Shown here piece by piece: positions 38,346 to 50,800 of a DNA stretch of 64,000 bases. The stretch is from NCBI GenBank assembly GCA_003344405.1, contig NOWV01000040.1, forward strand, positions 1 to 64,000. The letters are read 5' to 3'. Below the pieces are notes generated by a model. The model saw only the letters and a program-made list of their open reading frames with translations. It was not told where the DNA came from and searched no databases. Positions within the stretch are counted from its first letter, which is position 1, and each line of letters opens with the position of its first letter. The DNA comes from Trichoplax sp. H2. Its lineage: Eukaryota; Placozoa; Uniplacotomia; Trichoplacea. The translations under genes and the position numbers were made by a program.

Positions 38346-39369
38346 TCCTTGATTTCGATAGTTCCAACAGTATTGTCGATAGATTTTAGTGATTCTCAAT
38401 TATCGAATGATGGAGGGTATAAAATTACCTTGTACTACGAGTACGTTGATTGTTATTATTAGTTATTGGGTGATTGAGGGCAATCATTCTTTCGAGACTT
38501 TTTATTCTGCAAAGTGTTTCTATCGATCAAATCGCCCTGTATCCTCAGTTATAGGATGATTTAGGCTAATCCTTGTTTGGAAATGAAAGCCTTTTCCCTC
38601 TTTGCTGCAAAGTGAAGAAGACAAATGCATTCGTTCTTTAGCAATTGACTAAGGCACTGTTTTATGACTATAGCGATCGTTTACAGTAGAGCAAGAGGAC
38701 ACTTACCATTTCTCTTTACCAGCTTGTAAACAAATATCTTGGAAGGACAAAAATATAGCGAGAAGTACAGTAGATGAGGAGTTTAATTACAAATTTTAGA
38801 TTTTCAGAGTACCTGGTGATTGCTCAAGTTCCAACACAAATCATCCTGCTAGGATGATAGGGGGAGGTCTGACAATGAGGATTCTACCTTACTCGTATGC
38901 CAACTATTTGGCCATTTTGTAAATTGGATTCAATGAACCATGGAAATATCTTGCACGATTTAGGGATAGGATAGCTAGACTATCATGCATAGTATGCCAT
39001 CCTTCAGTTGAGCAATGAGCTATGACTGGATGTGGCTGGAGCAAGTATTGCAAATGGCGATATTTTACTGTCAGTGATGACTTTCGTTTCAACGTAAAAT
39101 TACTTCTTGCACATAAGTCAGTCCGATATTACAGTTCAGCATTTTCACTGTCTCTACTTTGGAAAAATGCTAAGGTCAGATGCTAGATGTATTTGCAGCA
39201 TCATCGCCATGATAGATTGGTCATTAAAAGCGCCTTTAAAACCTATAAGCAGGGGGTCCTGGTCCTCGTGCAAGTAGCTCGAATTCGAGATGAATTTATC
39301 GCTACAGCTTGCTAAATGAACGATGCCTATGGAGATTTTGGACGCTAAATTGAAGAAGTGATGATAGAA

Positions 39370-39705
39370 CCTCTTCTCTTCTACAGTAGAACTGCTCTTG
39401 CCTTGTCAATAATGGCACAGGCCAGGGGTACAATTTGCAGATTGCTATTCAATCCATCTACGAGGACAAGTTGGATATTCATCACACCTCTCGCATGCAA
39501 TGGACCTCTTCTCTTCTACAGTAGAACTGCTCTTGCCTTGTCAATAATGGCACAGGCCAGGGATACAATTTGCAGATTGCTATTCAATCCATCCACGAGG
39601 ACAAATTGGGATATTTATCACACCAATTTGCAGATTGCCATTCAATCAATCCACGACGACAAGTTGAATATTTATCACACCTCGTGCACGCAATGGATTA
39701 CTTGC
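39370..39705. repeat. 135-bp duplication plus partial third copy
   Basis: CCTCTTCTCTTCTACAGTAG starts at 39370 and 39505, with nearly identical sequence for 135 bases. A third partial copy beginning at AATTTGCAGATTGC starts at 39625, only 58 bases after the matching point of the second. An open frame spans the block, but its phase relative to the repeat changes at the third copy, so it is probably not a protein-coding gene; a relic of a repetitive coding region is an alternative. Confidence 0.85.
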
Positions 39706-40899
39706 CAACTTCTTTCTGATATCGACCATCAGAGCCGATTGGCCAAGTATCATTCAAACCGAGGTACCATCTTCGGTTCTTTTTATTGTAGACGGTAAAT
39801 TATCATGATTAGAAGGACCCTTCCAATAAAAAGTATCCATACTTGAACTCTTGTAATGACTAAAGAGAACTACAACAGCTGCATCTTCAACTGGAGCTTG
39901 CAGTGCTGTAAATCAATACCGTCAAAAGGGTGCCAAAAAAGGGAGAGATACATTTTTTTAGTCACGCCATCCTATCCTCGAAATGATAGGAAGTGGCTAC
40001 AGAGAATTCTCCACTACGATCATTTAACCGTAGTCCCATCATGATCTACAGTCATAGGAATTGGGTGTAGAGAATGCGCCATGACTATCTCCTAAAAAGT
40101 AATCCTAGAACAGGAATTGGCCGCACAGAATGTGCTCACTCTTAAATAGTTTTTCTCCATTCGTTGTTATGATAAGTCATTGTTAGTGACCGAAAGTAAA
40201 GGGGACTGCACAGCACGCTAATTAATTCATCGTATCGTCGACGAAGACCGACTACGGTTCTCAACATTGTGTCCAAGAAGAAGAGAGATCAGCAGGATTT
40301 CAAGGGCAGGATCTTTTTTTTATTTTCTTCTTTTTTTTGCAGTACAGTAGTCGCTGATACTTGAATCAGTAAACGAATATTGCACTGCTGATCGTCGTCA
40401 ACTAATCGAGCCAAGCGGCGGATTGCTATTTTTCAAAGTCATTGGAGCTGATCAAGAAGAGCAGAGAGGGAACGAAGGTTGGAGTAAAAGCGTAGTCGCT
40501 CTTTGCACTGGGTATTGATGCTGCTGTCCTAGTAATAATCTCTTTTGATTACCAATCCAAGACATTGAGAGATTGATCGCCAAAAGAGGCAACAAGGCCA
40601 AGGATTGATTGGTAGCATTGCAGACCATCTGAGCTAATTTGTACAACCAACTGCCCTGAGGAAAAAAGAGTTGAGACAAAGAAATGACAGCAATGTTTCT
40701 TTCTTCCGCGGTGATTGTAGGCCTCTGAAATAGATCTAGGACGTCTTCGATACTGACGGAAAGAAAGCGAACTTAGACAGCAAGAACAGTGTACAAGAAG
40801 AGAAAGCATTTTCTTTTTTTTCCTTTTGAGCGAGAGAGAGACACACAGTTACTAAACTGTTGTCGACTTATTAAGCAATTGGACAACATTTTCTATCGT

Positions 40900-40998
40900 G
40901 GTCTAGTGGAATAGAGACAGACAGTGAAGAACATCGGCGGCCATTTCAGGAAGGGAAAGTACACTGTAATATTCATCATTCTGGGATATCAATACAGG
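40900..40998 (+). other. Possible 5' untranslated exon of the helicase gene
   Basis: A plausible donor (CAATACAG followed by GTAATG) ends at 40998, and a plausible acceptor (TTACTTAACAG) ends at 41595, 21 bases before the helicase ATG at 41617. Together these suggest a leader exon and an intron of about 600 bases in the 5' UTR. No transcript evidence is available, so the 5' end is arbitrary. Confidence 0.3.
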
Positions 40999-41616
40999 TA
41001 ATGTTACTTGTGATCAAACAATCTTTCTTATTGATCTAAATTAATTCTGAACGGGTAATTAAAACACAGTTAATCTATCTATAAAGCAATGTAATAGAAG
41101 TGCCTATTAAATACTCTAGAATACGATCTCTCTCTTTTCAACGTAAATTCTACTTGTTATCCCTGTCAAGTTACTCAACTATCTCGTTCACTGGTGAAGA
41201 CTATTTCAAGTAGTAACTTTTGGGATATCAAGTATCAAGTTGTTGTAGGTAAAAGCAATTAATCGAAACTCTGCACTTACTCGGACCCATGGACTTGGAG
41301 TAGTCCATATCGGACCATTTCTACTCCACGTGTCCAACTATCTACAGTAAAATAACTCTGCCATAGTAAAGCTTCAGCTATTTTAAGTGGTTCTTTCCTT
41401 CCTATTTGAACTGCTAATTCATAAGTTAGCTCATACAAACATTGATATCAGCCAACATAGCGAGTAGAGTAAATCAGTAAATTATCCATTTGCCAACAGG
41501 ACAGTCATTTATAACTCGCAAATAGACAGATCATTTACTGCTCCCAATCACCAGTCCAATTAATTATAATTGTGATTTATTTCGTTACTTAACAGCTAAA
41601 AATACAACCATTGACT

Positions 41617-44600
41617 ATGTCACATAAGCCGCAAGATTACGATGGTAGTAAAAACTTACAGGATCTGCAACCACTCCAAGCTATACAAGAAGAAGTTGTA
41701 AAGCAATTTTCGTCCACCTTAAGCCTTACAGAAGATGAATTAGCACGGTGGAAAAATCTATGGGCTGCCGATCTACAAATTTCAAACTTTATCCAACTCA
41801 ATACGCAGCCTTTATCATTATCTTGCCTAAATTTACTTAACAACATTATAACCGATTGCCATCAGGTTATTCAAGAAAAACTACAAGCACCATGGCTGGC
41901 AATGTTAACCAGATATAATCAAATTAAAAAGAAAAAAAATATTACTGCCCATATTTCTGTCATTGCTGAAGAATTTGAAAAGAGACGTGCAGAAAAGTTG
42001 GCAATAAAATCAAGCATACTAGAGTTGATTATGCAAAAGAAATGCTTTGATACAGCTATTGTAGAATACTTAAAGGATATAATTAATATCGATCAGGAAT
42101 GCACGGAAGAAGAAAGAAATAACATGAACGAGAATACTAATCAAGCTATACAAAAAGTGATGCAAAGAATTAAAGTAGAAATTAAAAGAGTTTCACTGAG
42201 GCTACCGATTTATGCTCGTCGCTATGAAATTCAACAACTTGTCAACAGCAACCAAGTAATTGTTATTAAAGGAGAAACAGGTATACTCTTTGTATTTTAA
42301 TCTCGTTTTAATTGCAGATTGAAATAGTTTAAATAGACTATAATTGAATTTAAAATCAATGCAAGATTAATCCAGTGTTTAGTCATTGCAATGGATTATG
42401 TGATAATATAATTCAATGTTCAATTAAAATATAGCAGATTGAAATAGTTTCAATAGACTATCATTGAATTTAAAGTCAATGCAAGATTAATCCAGTGTTT
42501 AGAGATTGCAATGGATTATGTGTTGAATTAAAATAGCAGATTGAAATAATTTCAATAGACTATCATTGAATTTAAAGTCAATGCAAGATTAATCCAGTGT
42601 TTAGTCATTGCATCGGATTATGTGATAATGTAATTCAATGATATTCTTTAATAAGTAGCAAATAAATACCACTTTCTATTTTTTGGATCAGGTTCTGGTA
42701 AGAGTACACAGATTGCTCAGTATATCGCTGAATTAAATATTGGCCGTGTTATTTGTACCCAGCCTAGGAAAGTAGCTGCTATTAGCCTTGCCAATCGTGT
42801 AGCTGACGAATATGCTCTAAGTGATGCACGTATCGATTATGTAGTCAGCAGTTCTGATGACAAGAAATCATGTAACGACTCGACGATAACATTTGTAACG
42901 GATAAGGTATTGCTAAATATGTTGGCTGATGATCCTATCTTAACCTCTTATGCCTGCATCATAGTTGATGAAGCTCACGAACGTAGTATATACACGGATG
43001 TATTGCTTGGCTTTTTAAAGAAAGCTTTAACCTATCGTCATGACTTAAAATTAATCATAACATCAGCAACGATTAATACTGAATTATTTTCCAATTATTT
43101 CAACACATGTCCAGTTCTAAGTGTATCTGGTAAGCTCTTTCCGGTCGATATTCACTGGTGTGACAATGATTTCGGTAGTAATTATTTTGATAAAGCGCTA
43201 GATACCGTGGTTGATATTCATCAGCGATGCGATCAAGGCGATATATTAGTCTTTTTAGTAACACCGGATGAAACAGAAAAAGCTTGCATAGAAATAAAGA
43301 AACGATTTGTTGATCCAAATTCAATTATTGCATTACCCTTACATGGTCGATTGCAAGCAGAAGATCAACAACGGGTTTTTACTCTTGATTCATCTCAGCC
43401 ACGGAAAGTCATTTTTGCTACCAATTGCGCTGAAACATCGATTACTATACCAGGCATTCGTTATGTTGTCGATACTGGCTTGGTTAAGGAAAGGACTTAC
43501 AATTGTAAATCAAATTGTTACACTTTACGTATCCATCAAGTATCACAAAGTTCAGCGATACAACGTTGTGGACGTGCTGGACGAACACAATCAGGTGTAT
43601 GCTATCGCTTGTATTCACAAGAAGTCTATAATAATATGCGTGTATCTACAGAACCGGAAATTAAGTGTGTCCATTTATCCTCAGTTATTCTTAAAATGAT
43701 CCAATTAGGTGTAGCAGATATAATCAATTTTAATTTTATTGAGCCTCCATCACTACAAAGTATTTCTAACTCCTTGGATACGTTGTCTATGCTTGGAGCA
43801 ATTAATACATCACCTTTAAAGCTAACATCGGATGGTAAATTATTTTGCATGTTGCCGGTGGAACCTAGACTTGCAAAGCTTGTCTTAAGTAGTTGTCAAC
43901 ATAATCTATTACCGGAAGGAATTATTATAGCATCGGCATTATCTATATCTTGTAATTTATATTGCCGTTATGGTTCTGATGAAGAAAAGCATCATTCAGA
44001 TCTACTCAAGGTTCAATTTTGTTCTACCAGTGGAGATATTATTTCAGCAGCTGAAGTTTATCTTAAGTGGCGATCATTACGTTATGAACGAGAGCGAATG
44101 ACATGGTGTGTCGAAAATAAAATTAACTCTAAACTATTAAAGCAATTCGATAACAACGTACGTGAACTGAAATACGTTTTAACAAACATGGGTAAGGTAA
44201 ACTGTGCCACTTTCAACATACCATTACGATTGGATGTCGCTGCGTGCACTAAGTTAAGACAATTTATATTTCAATCTTATCAAGATAAACTAGCATTATT
44301 TACCGGCTTTGACAAATTAGGCTATCTTATGAGATATTCTGATAAGGAATACTTAATTCATCCATCTTCAGTCTTGTTCCCTCTAGGAATCCATCCAAAA
44401 TATATTGTTTGTCAGGAAATACTGACTACATCGGATGATTTCTTAATAAATACTACTCCTGTTGATGAAGAATGGGTACAAGCTATCGAGAATGACAACG
44501 AAATAAAAGCAATGTCATGTAACTTGGCTACAACTGAAACGATAAAAAACTTAAGCTCTATTATATTATCGAAATTCGATCCAATGAAAGTTAATAAATT

Positions 44601-46977
44601 TCGTAAATATTTATTACATAATGAAGGTATTCGTTGCCATATTACAAGCAACGTCAGGGCTGGTCTTTTAAAAGTGACAGCAATAAAGTCGAAACTGCCC
44701 AAATTACTTGGTATCGTAAACGAGTTGATCATGACTAAAAAGGAAAACTTATTGAAAGATATAAAGACAGTGCCTATTGCTGACCATATAGATGCGCCAC
44801 GATTAATGATTGGTAAAGGTATTATTGTCAAGAATATCGTATTGGCTGATGAATCAATTGAATTCAAGATTAAATTGTCTTACATTGGTAACGATGCTCC
44901 GAGTGAAGCTGTTGCTTCTGATGCAATTAATGAAATCTTAGCTATGATAAAATCATGTGGTGAACTGGCTTCTAGTCTAGATCATATCAATAAATCTAAA
45001 GATAATAAATTTATTCAAATTGAAAAAGTAGTTTATCAATACCCTACTAGCCAGCCTTTAATAAATGGAATTGATATGAAAATTATTTCTAATTACGAAG
45101 TTCGTGTACAAAGTGGCCTACTGATTAATTCGTGTACATCGCAAGATCGGACTAGAGTTCAAGTTCGTTGGCCACGAAGGCAACGTAATGGAAATTGCAC
45201 AATCACATGTAAAAATTGTTTTGATGCAGTTACGGTGAAAGGTAACTTTCCACTAATTGTATATGGTCGTGCAATTCATGGATTGATCGATCGCAATTGC
45301 GCTAGCAATTTATTTTTACGTAAGCTACCAAGCTATATTCGTGAAGAGGACATCTTAACAGCTTTAACGCCTGCTTGTCGGGCACTAATTACTGGATTTT
45401 GGTTTCATCGCTTGCCGGGTTTTGAAACTGCCTCAACTGAGCCTTCTCGAATAGCTTTATGTCAAGTATTAGATGAGGTTGGATATTCTGGAAAATATTC
45501 ACAAGTCACCATCAAGCCGATCTCAAAAAATAGTTCAATGGTAACTGCTAATGTTCTATTCCGGACAGACGCTGATGCTTTGTCAGCAGTACAAGCTTTA
45601 AATGGTCAACGTTATGATAAATTGATGATTGGTGAGCCAATATCAGCTAGAATAAGCTACTCACGGACAATAAAATGCCCATCGGAAATCTATGATTTCG
45701 TAAGCACAGCCATAAACCGGCTACGAGAATCACTTACGTATAAAAATGATAAAGAGCGAGTTGTTTATATCGATGTTTATCCGTCTAATGAGAAATATCG
45801 TTCAACATCGATCTTTACTAGAAGCTGGAATTTATTGAATTTAAATCAAGTAAGCTTACAAATAGCCGAAATAATTGCACCAGCAAAAGTGATGATTGAA
45901 AATACTGAAATTTTAAATTATTTTGATAGTGATGACGGTAAAAAATTCTTTGTAACTTTAACGGATCGTTTTAGTGTGCACGTTAAATTAGATTGGAGAT
46001 CTCAATGTATATTAATCTATGGTGACAAATATTTGAAAGAACAAGCAGTAAATTCGTGCCAGAAAGCTATCGAATTATTACTATCCAAGCGGAATAGCAT
46101 TGAACTGGTTGCTGATGACAAACCGAAAGGTCTTATTAAAGTCATCATTAAACGATATGGCATTCAATTGAATAAGTTACGAGAATTATCAGGTGCGGAT
46201 ATAATCCAGCTTAATATGAAAAATAAGAGTTTAATCGTTGTAGGTGATCAAAATTCGTTCAAGACTGTACTGAGCGAAATCAATATGTGCTGTAATGCGC
46301 TCAACATTTCCAAAGAGAAATGGAATGATCAGGTACTTGAAAGTGAGTGCGTTGCGTGTTTTGGTGATGTTGGTAACGATAGGTATCGTTTACAGTTCTG
46401 TGGACATTTATACTGCAAGGAATGCATCACTAATCAAATGAATGTTGCGTTACGTACATCAAAATTTCCAGTAAACTGTGCTTACTGTAATGAAGAATTT
46501 GTTGTACAAGATTTAGAACATCAAATAGTGGAATTACCAGAAAAACGACTGTTTAACGTACTACTGTCAGAATTTGTGCGTCGTAATGCCAACCAGTGGC
46601 GTTTTTGCCCAACTCCAAGATGTCAATCAATTTATAAGAAATCGGAAAGTAGTGAGATATTTACTTGCTATTTATGTCAGAAAAAGACCTGTCGTGGATG
46701 TGATACAGGTGATCATGCTGGATTTGATTGTAATGCAATAAGATTATATCGAGAAAATCCTGATGCTTCTTTTATGGAATGGTTTGAGAAAAAATCAAAC
46801 AATGTAAAGAGGTGCCCTGGAAAGAATTGTAGTGCTGCTATTGAGAAATCAGCTGGTTGCAACCATATGGAATGTAATTTCTGTCATACTCATTTTTGTT
46901 GGATTTGCTTAGCTGCATTTACAACTTCCTCAGAATGCTATTACCATTTAGAGCAAATGCATGGAAGTTATGTCTAG
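41617..46977 (+). CDS. DEAH-box RNA helicase fused to RBR E3 ubiquitin ligase (1649 aa)
   Basis: Two exons (41617-42280, 42692-46977) join in phase 1 to 1649 aa. A charged, partly helical N-terminal region (1-200) precedes a DEAH helicase core: GETGSGKST (Walker A, 219-227), DEAH (314-317), SAT (346-348) and QRCGRAGR (motif VI, 512-519), followed by a helicase-associated region. A middle region of uncertain fold, possibly with RNA-binding elements, leads to a C-terminal RING1-IBR-RING2: RING1 from Cys1441, IBR near 1515-1560, and RING2 from Cys1596 with AGCNHMEC. In RBR ligases the Cys of GC-x-H-M (here Cys1611) forms the ubiquitin thioester, so the ligase looks catalytically competent. The combination matches plant DEAH11/DEAH12-type proteins. 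Likely function: RNA-dependent remodelling coupled to ubiquitination, possibly RNA surveillance or antiviral defence (inference). Confidence 0.9.
42300..42645. repeat. Tandem triplication inside the helicase intron
   Basis: GCAGATTGAAATA starts at 42314, 42434 and 42536, spacings of 120 and 102; the second copy lacks the GATAATATAATTCAATG part. Units share AATCCAGTGTTTAG and TGCATCGGATTATGT-like endings. The repeats fill almost the whole 411-base intron that separates the two halves of the Walker A motif. Confidence 0.92.
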
Positions 46978-47340
46978 TATATTACAGTGGTACCTACTTG
47001 TTAATGGATGATAATTGGCTAAGGTTTTTGAATTGCTGTTCTGTTTAACTTGTTTGATAATTCATTAATATGATAATGTAATACAATAATTTACGATTTT
47101 TCGGCTAAAGTATTGCGTTTCTTTTAAAAAGAATCATGCTGTTATTTCGTCCGTATGCGAATTTTTGCTGTTTAACGCTGCAGGAATTTGTTGTTTGTCA
47201 GCCCTTAAACTAATCATGACTAGCAAACTAAATTTTATTTTTATGTATGAACGCTCGTTATTTGATAAATAAATGTAAGCATAGTGAATACAAAATTAAC
47301 AACAATCCGATAGTTTAAGCAGTCAGTTGACAGTCTTGGC

Positions 47341-47859
47341 ATAAATAGAAATTCTATAATTAATGGATGTTTTAATTTTGCTTAAGAAAATGTTACATGT
47401 GTGTATTAGCCAACTATGATGAAAAATTTATTGAAAAGTGGGCGTCAGTACCGGTACTGTCTGTTACGCTTTCATCGATGCCCATTAGTAAAAGTATGCT
47501 ATCCTATACAAACAAGTGTAATAACGAATTGTCTATATATATTTGTCACACACCACTAGTGACAAAGTAGTCTACACACGCCAATCCTTGCGGAGAACGC
47601 CACTTACTAACTTAAAGAGGCGAGNNNNNNNNNNNNNNNNNNNNATAAATAGAAATTCTATAATTAATGGATGTTTTAATTTTGCTTAAGAAAATGTTAC
47701 ATGTGTGTATTAGCCAACTATGATGAAAAATTTATTGAAAAGTGGGCGTCAGTACCGGTACTGTCTGTTACGCTTTCATCGATGATCTTTCGGTTGCCCA
47801 TTAGTAAAAGTATGCTATCCTATACAAACAAGTGTAATAACGAATTGTCTATATATATT
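47341..47859. repeat. Direct duplication flanking a 20-N assembly gap
   Basis: About 200 bases starting ATAAATAGAAATTCTATAAT at 47341 recur almost identically from 47645, immediately after 20 Ns. The second copy has an extra 12-base ATCTTTCGGTTG-type insertion and the copies end at the same TCTATATATAT point. Such a layout is typical of two haplotype ends placed side by side by an assembler, though a genuine tandem duplication cannot be excluded. Confidence 0.9.
47625..47644. other. Assembly gap (20 N)
   Basis: Twenty consecutive Ns. The fixed short length suggests a placeholder of unknown true size. Confidence 0.99.
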
Positions 47860-50800
47860 GAACGACCAGGATGAGCGTGTAATATGCTAGGACCCTGTTC
47901 CTTTAATATTCAAACGAGGGGGGGGGCGATTCAGTAGCTATAACGAGCTATTGCTGTCTTATGATTGCTGAGGAATAATATCATTGGTAGTTAAAGCAGA
48001 GACGAAATTTTAAAAGGGTTAAAATTGTATCAATCCCAAGGGATCGTAAAATAATGAAACAATCATGGATTAAGCTACATTGATTGAATATATAATCATA
48101 TACGACTATATCAATTAACATTTGATATAAATTCACAATTTTTTTTGTATGCAGACACAAGTGTGAGATTATAACATTCACCCTACTATTATTAACATCC
48201 TAACATTTCTTACAAGAGAACAAATTATATGCGTTAGTGGAATGCATCATATCTTTTTATCGAATTTTGCAAATAAACATGAACAACCATTTTTATTAAT
48301 ACATCATAGTTATTGTTGAAGAGGCATCGTTATATCCAATAAATAACTATTTCCATTCACTTAAAAGTACAATTTTTATAAAGTTAATGATAGCTTCAAG
48401 GGGATCATTAAAAATCGTATTTATTAAACAATTCTACTTAATTAATGAATTAGCAACTTTTATTGTTTGTTTCATTTGGAGAACTTTTAACTGGTAGTTT
48501 TGACTGTATAGGAGATGGCAGAAGCCTTCGTCAATATTCTCATATCGCAAAAAAAGACATCAGTTACAATTTTGTTTGCAAATTGGCTAATAGATATTTA
48601 AATGAGCAAGATTCGCCTATATTAATTTTATAAAAATAATTTTGATGCAGTAACAAAATTATTAAAGTTACCGTACGTATGAGCGGAAAGTAATTGGAAA
48701 GATAAATTTCAATTAGATCTCCGACAAATTATATTATATAATTAGAGATCGATGAAGCATTAGGTGCAGATCCCGTAAATCATACATTGTTAATTAGTAA
48801 ATTCTTTAATTTCAATTCAGAAGACTCTTCTAATAGGATCATTTTAACGACATAACAGATACCATTCTATGACACTTAACTACGTAACAAAGATTATTTC
48901 TGATATAGTAATACTGCAATGCATCAGTGTATTTCCTTGCTTATCCATCCGAATGCACAACAGATAGTAATCGTCTATTACTTTATTTTTGTGAAACAAC
49001 ATGCATAACTTTCATCTAATGTTAATAACAATTATTAAACTTTACACCGTTGAGGTAATTTGAAATGTAGAAATTATGGTCTGATGTACGTGTATTCACG
49101 TTATCATATTAGATCAGTATATTATCTGCGTTGAATGATTAAGCATAATTTATTTATTAGCGTAGTTGCAGATTGGTGCGTTTAAATTAATTTTTAATAA
49201 ATATCCAATGCAGCTAAAATGGTGTTGATAATTATAATGGATCGTAAGGATACATCTTAGTCACAAAATCAAAGTTACAGATGCAGTATAGAGTAATAGA
49301 GTTATGACTCATCTTATTCAGGATAGCATTGATAAAGGATTCAGGTGTCATAGCATGGATAATATTTTGAGTTTTTAGGTAAAAGCATTATGATAACTGT
49401 AACTGTTATTGCGTATCTAGGTGATGAATACCTAATGGGGTATTACAAATTAACCCCATTTAGTTAAAGGTTAATTTATTCTATAAGAAAAAGGTACTAA
49501 AATAAATAAAAATAAAGAAATGAGTTGATTCCAAAGAAATTACTCATACAGACATTAATTTGACCTTTTGAAGATTATCTGCGTTATTAGTAATTGAGTT
49601 GAAAGATGTCGCTCATTTTTTTGTTCGATTTTACTGAACGGAGATCAATGAATTAACTAAGTTTTATGCTAAATATACGTTGATGATAATAAGATGAAAT
49701 TTATTCATTGATACTCACTTATTTAGAAGTTAAATGCGAATAGAGTAGGAGATGAGAACATTAATTACAAAATAAATAGATTTTAAAGCAACTCATATTC
49801 AGATTTAAGAAAGTACTGTTTTATACTAAGCATAAGCGTGGCGTATTCAATTTTCTATCTTTTATTCGTTATTAAGGGTCAGGAATTGTTTGATGGTCGA
49901 GAGACAGGTGTTACGGGTTTAATTCATAACACTGATTATTAAATTAAATTCTTACCATAGATTTAAATCTGTGTATTGGTCTAGTCATAAAATATTAAAA
50001 AGCGATATTAATGCTCTCTATATATTATATTATTATATCATATAGATGATATTCTCTTACGATTTTTTATACCGGAGCGAAATCAGATAGAAACAATAAC
50101 TCTTCATCGCCGAATTCCAATATGATAACCTTTAGATTCAAATCTATGAGGATACTGATATCATCAATCAAAGTAACATTAAGTTGATGTATCATATGTA
50201 ACGAGTATATTTCATATACTGCATTAATCAAGCTGCTATATTTCCTTAAATATGGATAATTAATTTAGACGAAATACAGATTGAATATTAAATTTCGATG
50301 CATTAATGTAAATATTGAAGCTGGCAGTAAAAAAAAGGAGGATAGCATCATCGATTCATGCAACATTATACAAACATATCGTGCATAATCGATATCTTTA
50401 TACTTTATTAAGCTAATAGCGTCATTTCTTAACAAAAGCAATTATCTCGAAAATAATTAACTTTTGGATATCTAATTCTAATGCCACGGTAATTAGTATG
50501 ATGAAAATAATGCTAATCAAGCCGATATCATTTTACGTTAAGACTGTACTCAACCGATACGGCATGTAGTCACGCTATATTGACAAGATTTTTTTAATTA
50601 AGGTAACCATTTAGATCAAATAATTTTTAAACATTTGATTTCATGATGATAATATTTAAATTGAAATTCATAAAAATAATAATAACATTGCTGTTCGAAA
50701 CAATATTATATTCATCGAAACTGATGCAATAATAATTCCAGTAAAGGAATTATTACTTGAATCTTATCAATGCGATATGCTATGATAAGTAAGTAGTGAT

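Larger units (their letters stand above)
36917..41616. other. Repeat-rich intergenic region and helicase leader
   Basis: The 4.7 kb between the hAT-derived gene and the helicase start holds three separate tandem-repeat blocks (37370-37828, 38115-38345, 39370-39705). A possible untranslated first exon of the helicase gene ends at about 40998. A 146-codon open frame at 39358-39798 is made of the third repeat and is not called as a gene. Confidence 0.6.

Noticed and set aside
40452-40809. Two overlapping minus-strand open frames upstream of the helicase
   Set aside because: They overlap each other in different frames, have no recognisable domain and probably fall in the helicase promoter or leader region.
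43307-43699. 130-codon plus-strand open frame within the helicase exon
   Set aside because: Alternative frame of the helicase coding sequence; the main frame carries all the helicase motifs.
44412-44867. 151-codon minus-strand open frame inside the helicase gene
   Set aside because: Shadow of the well-supported plus-strand helicase exon.
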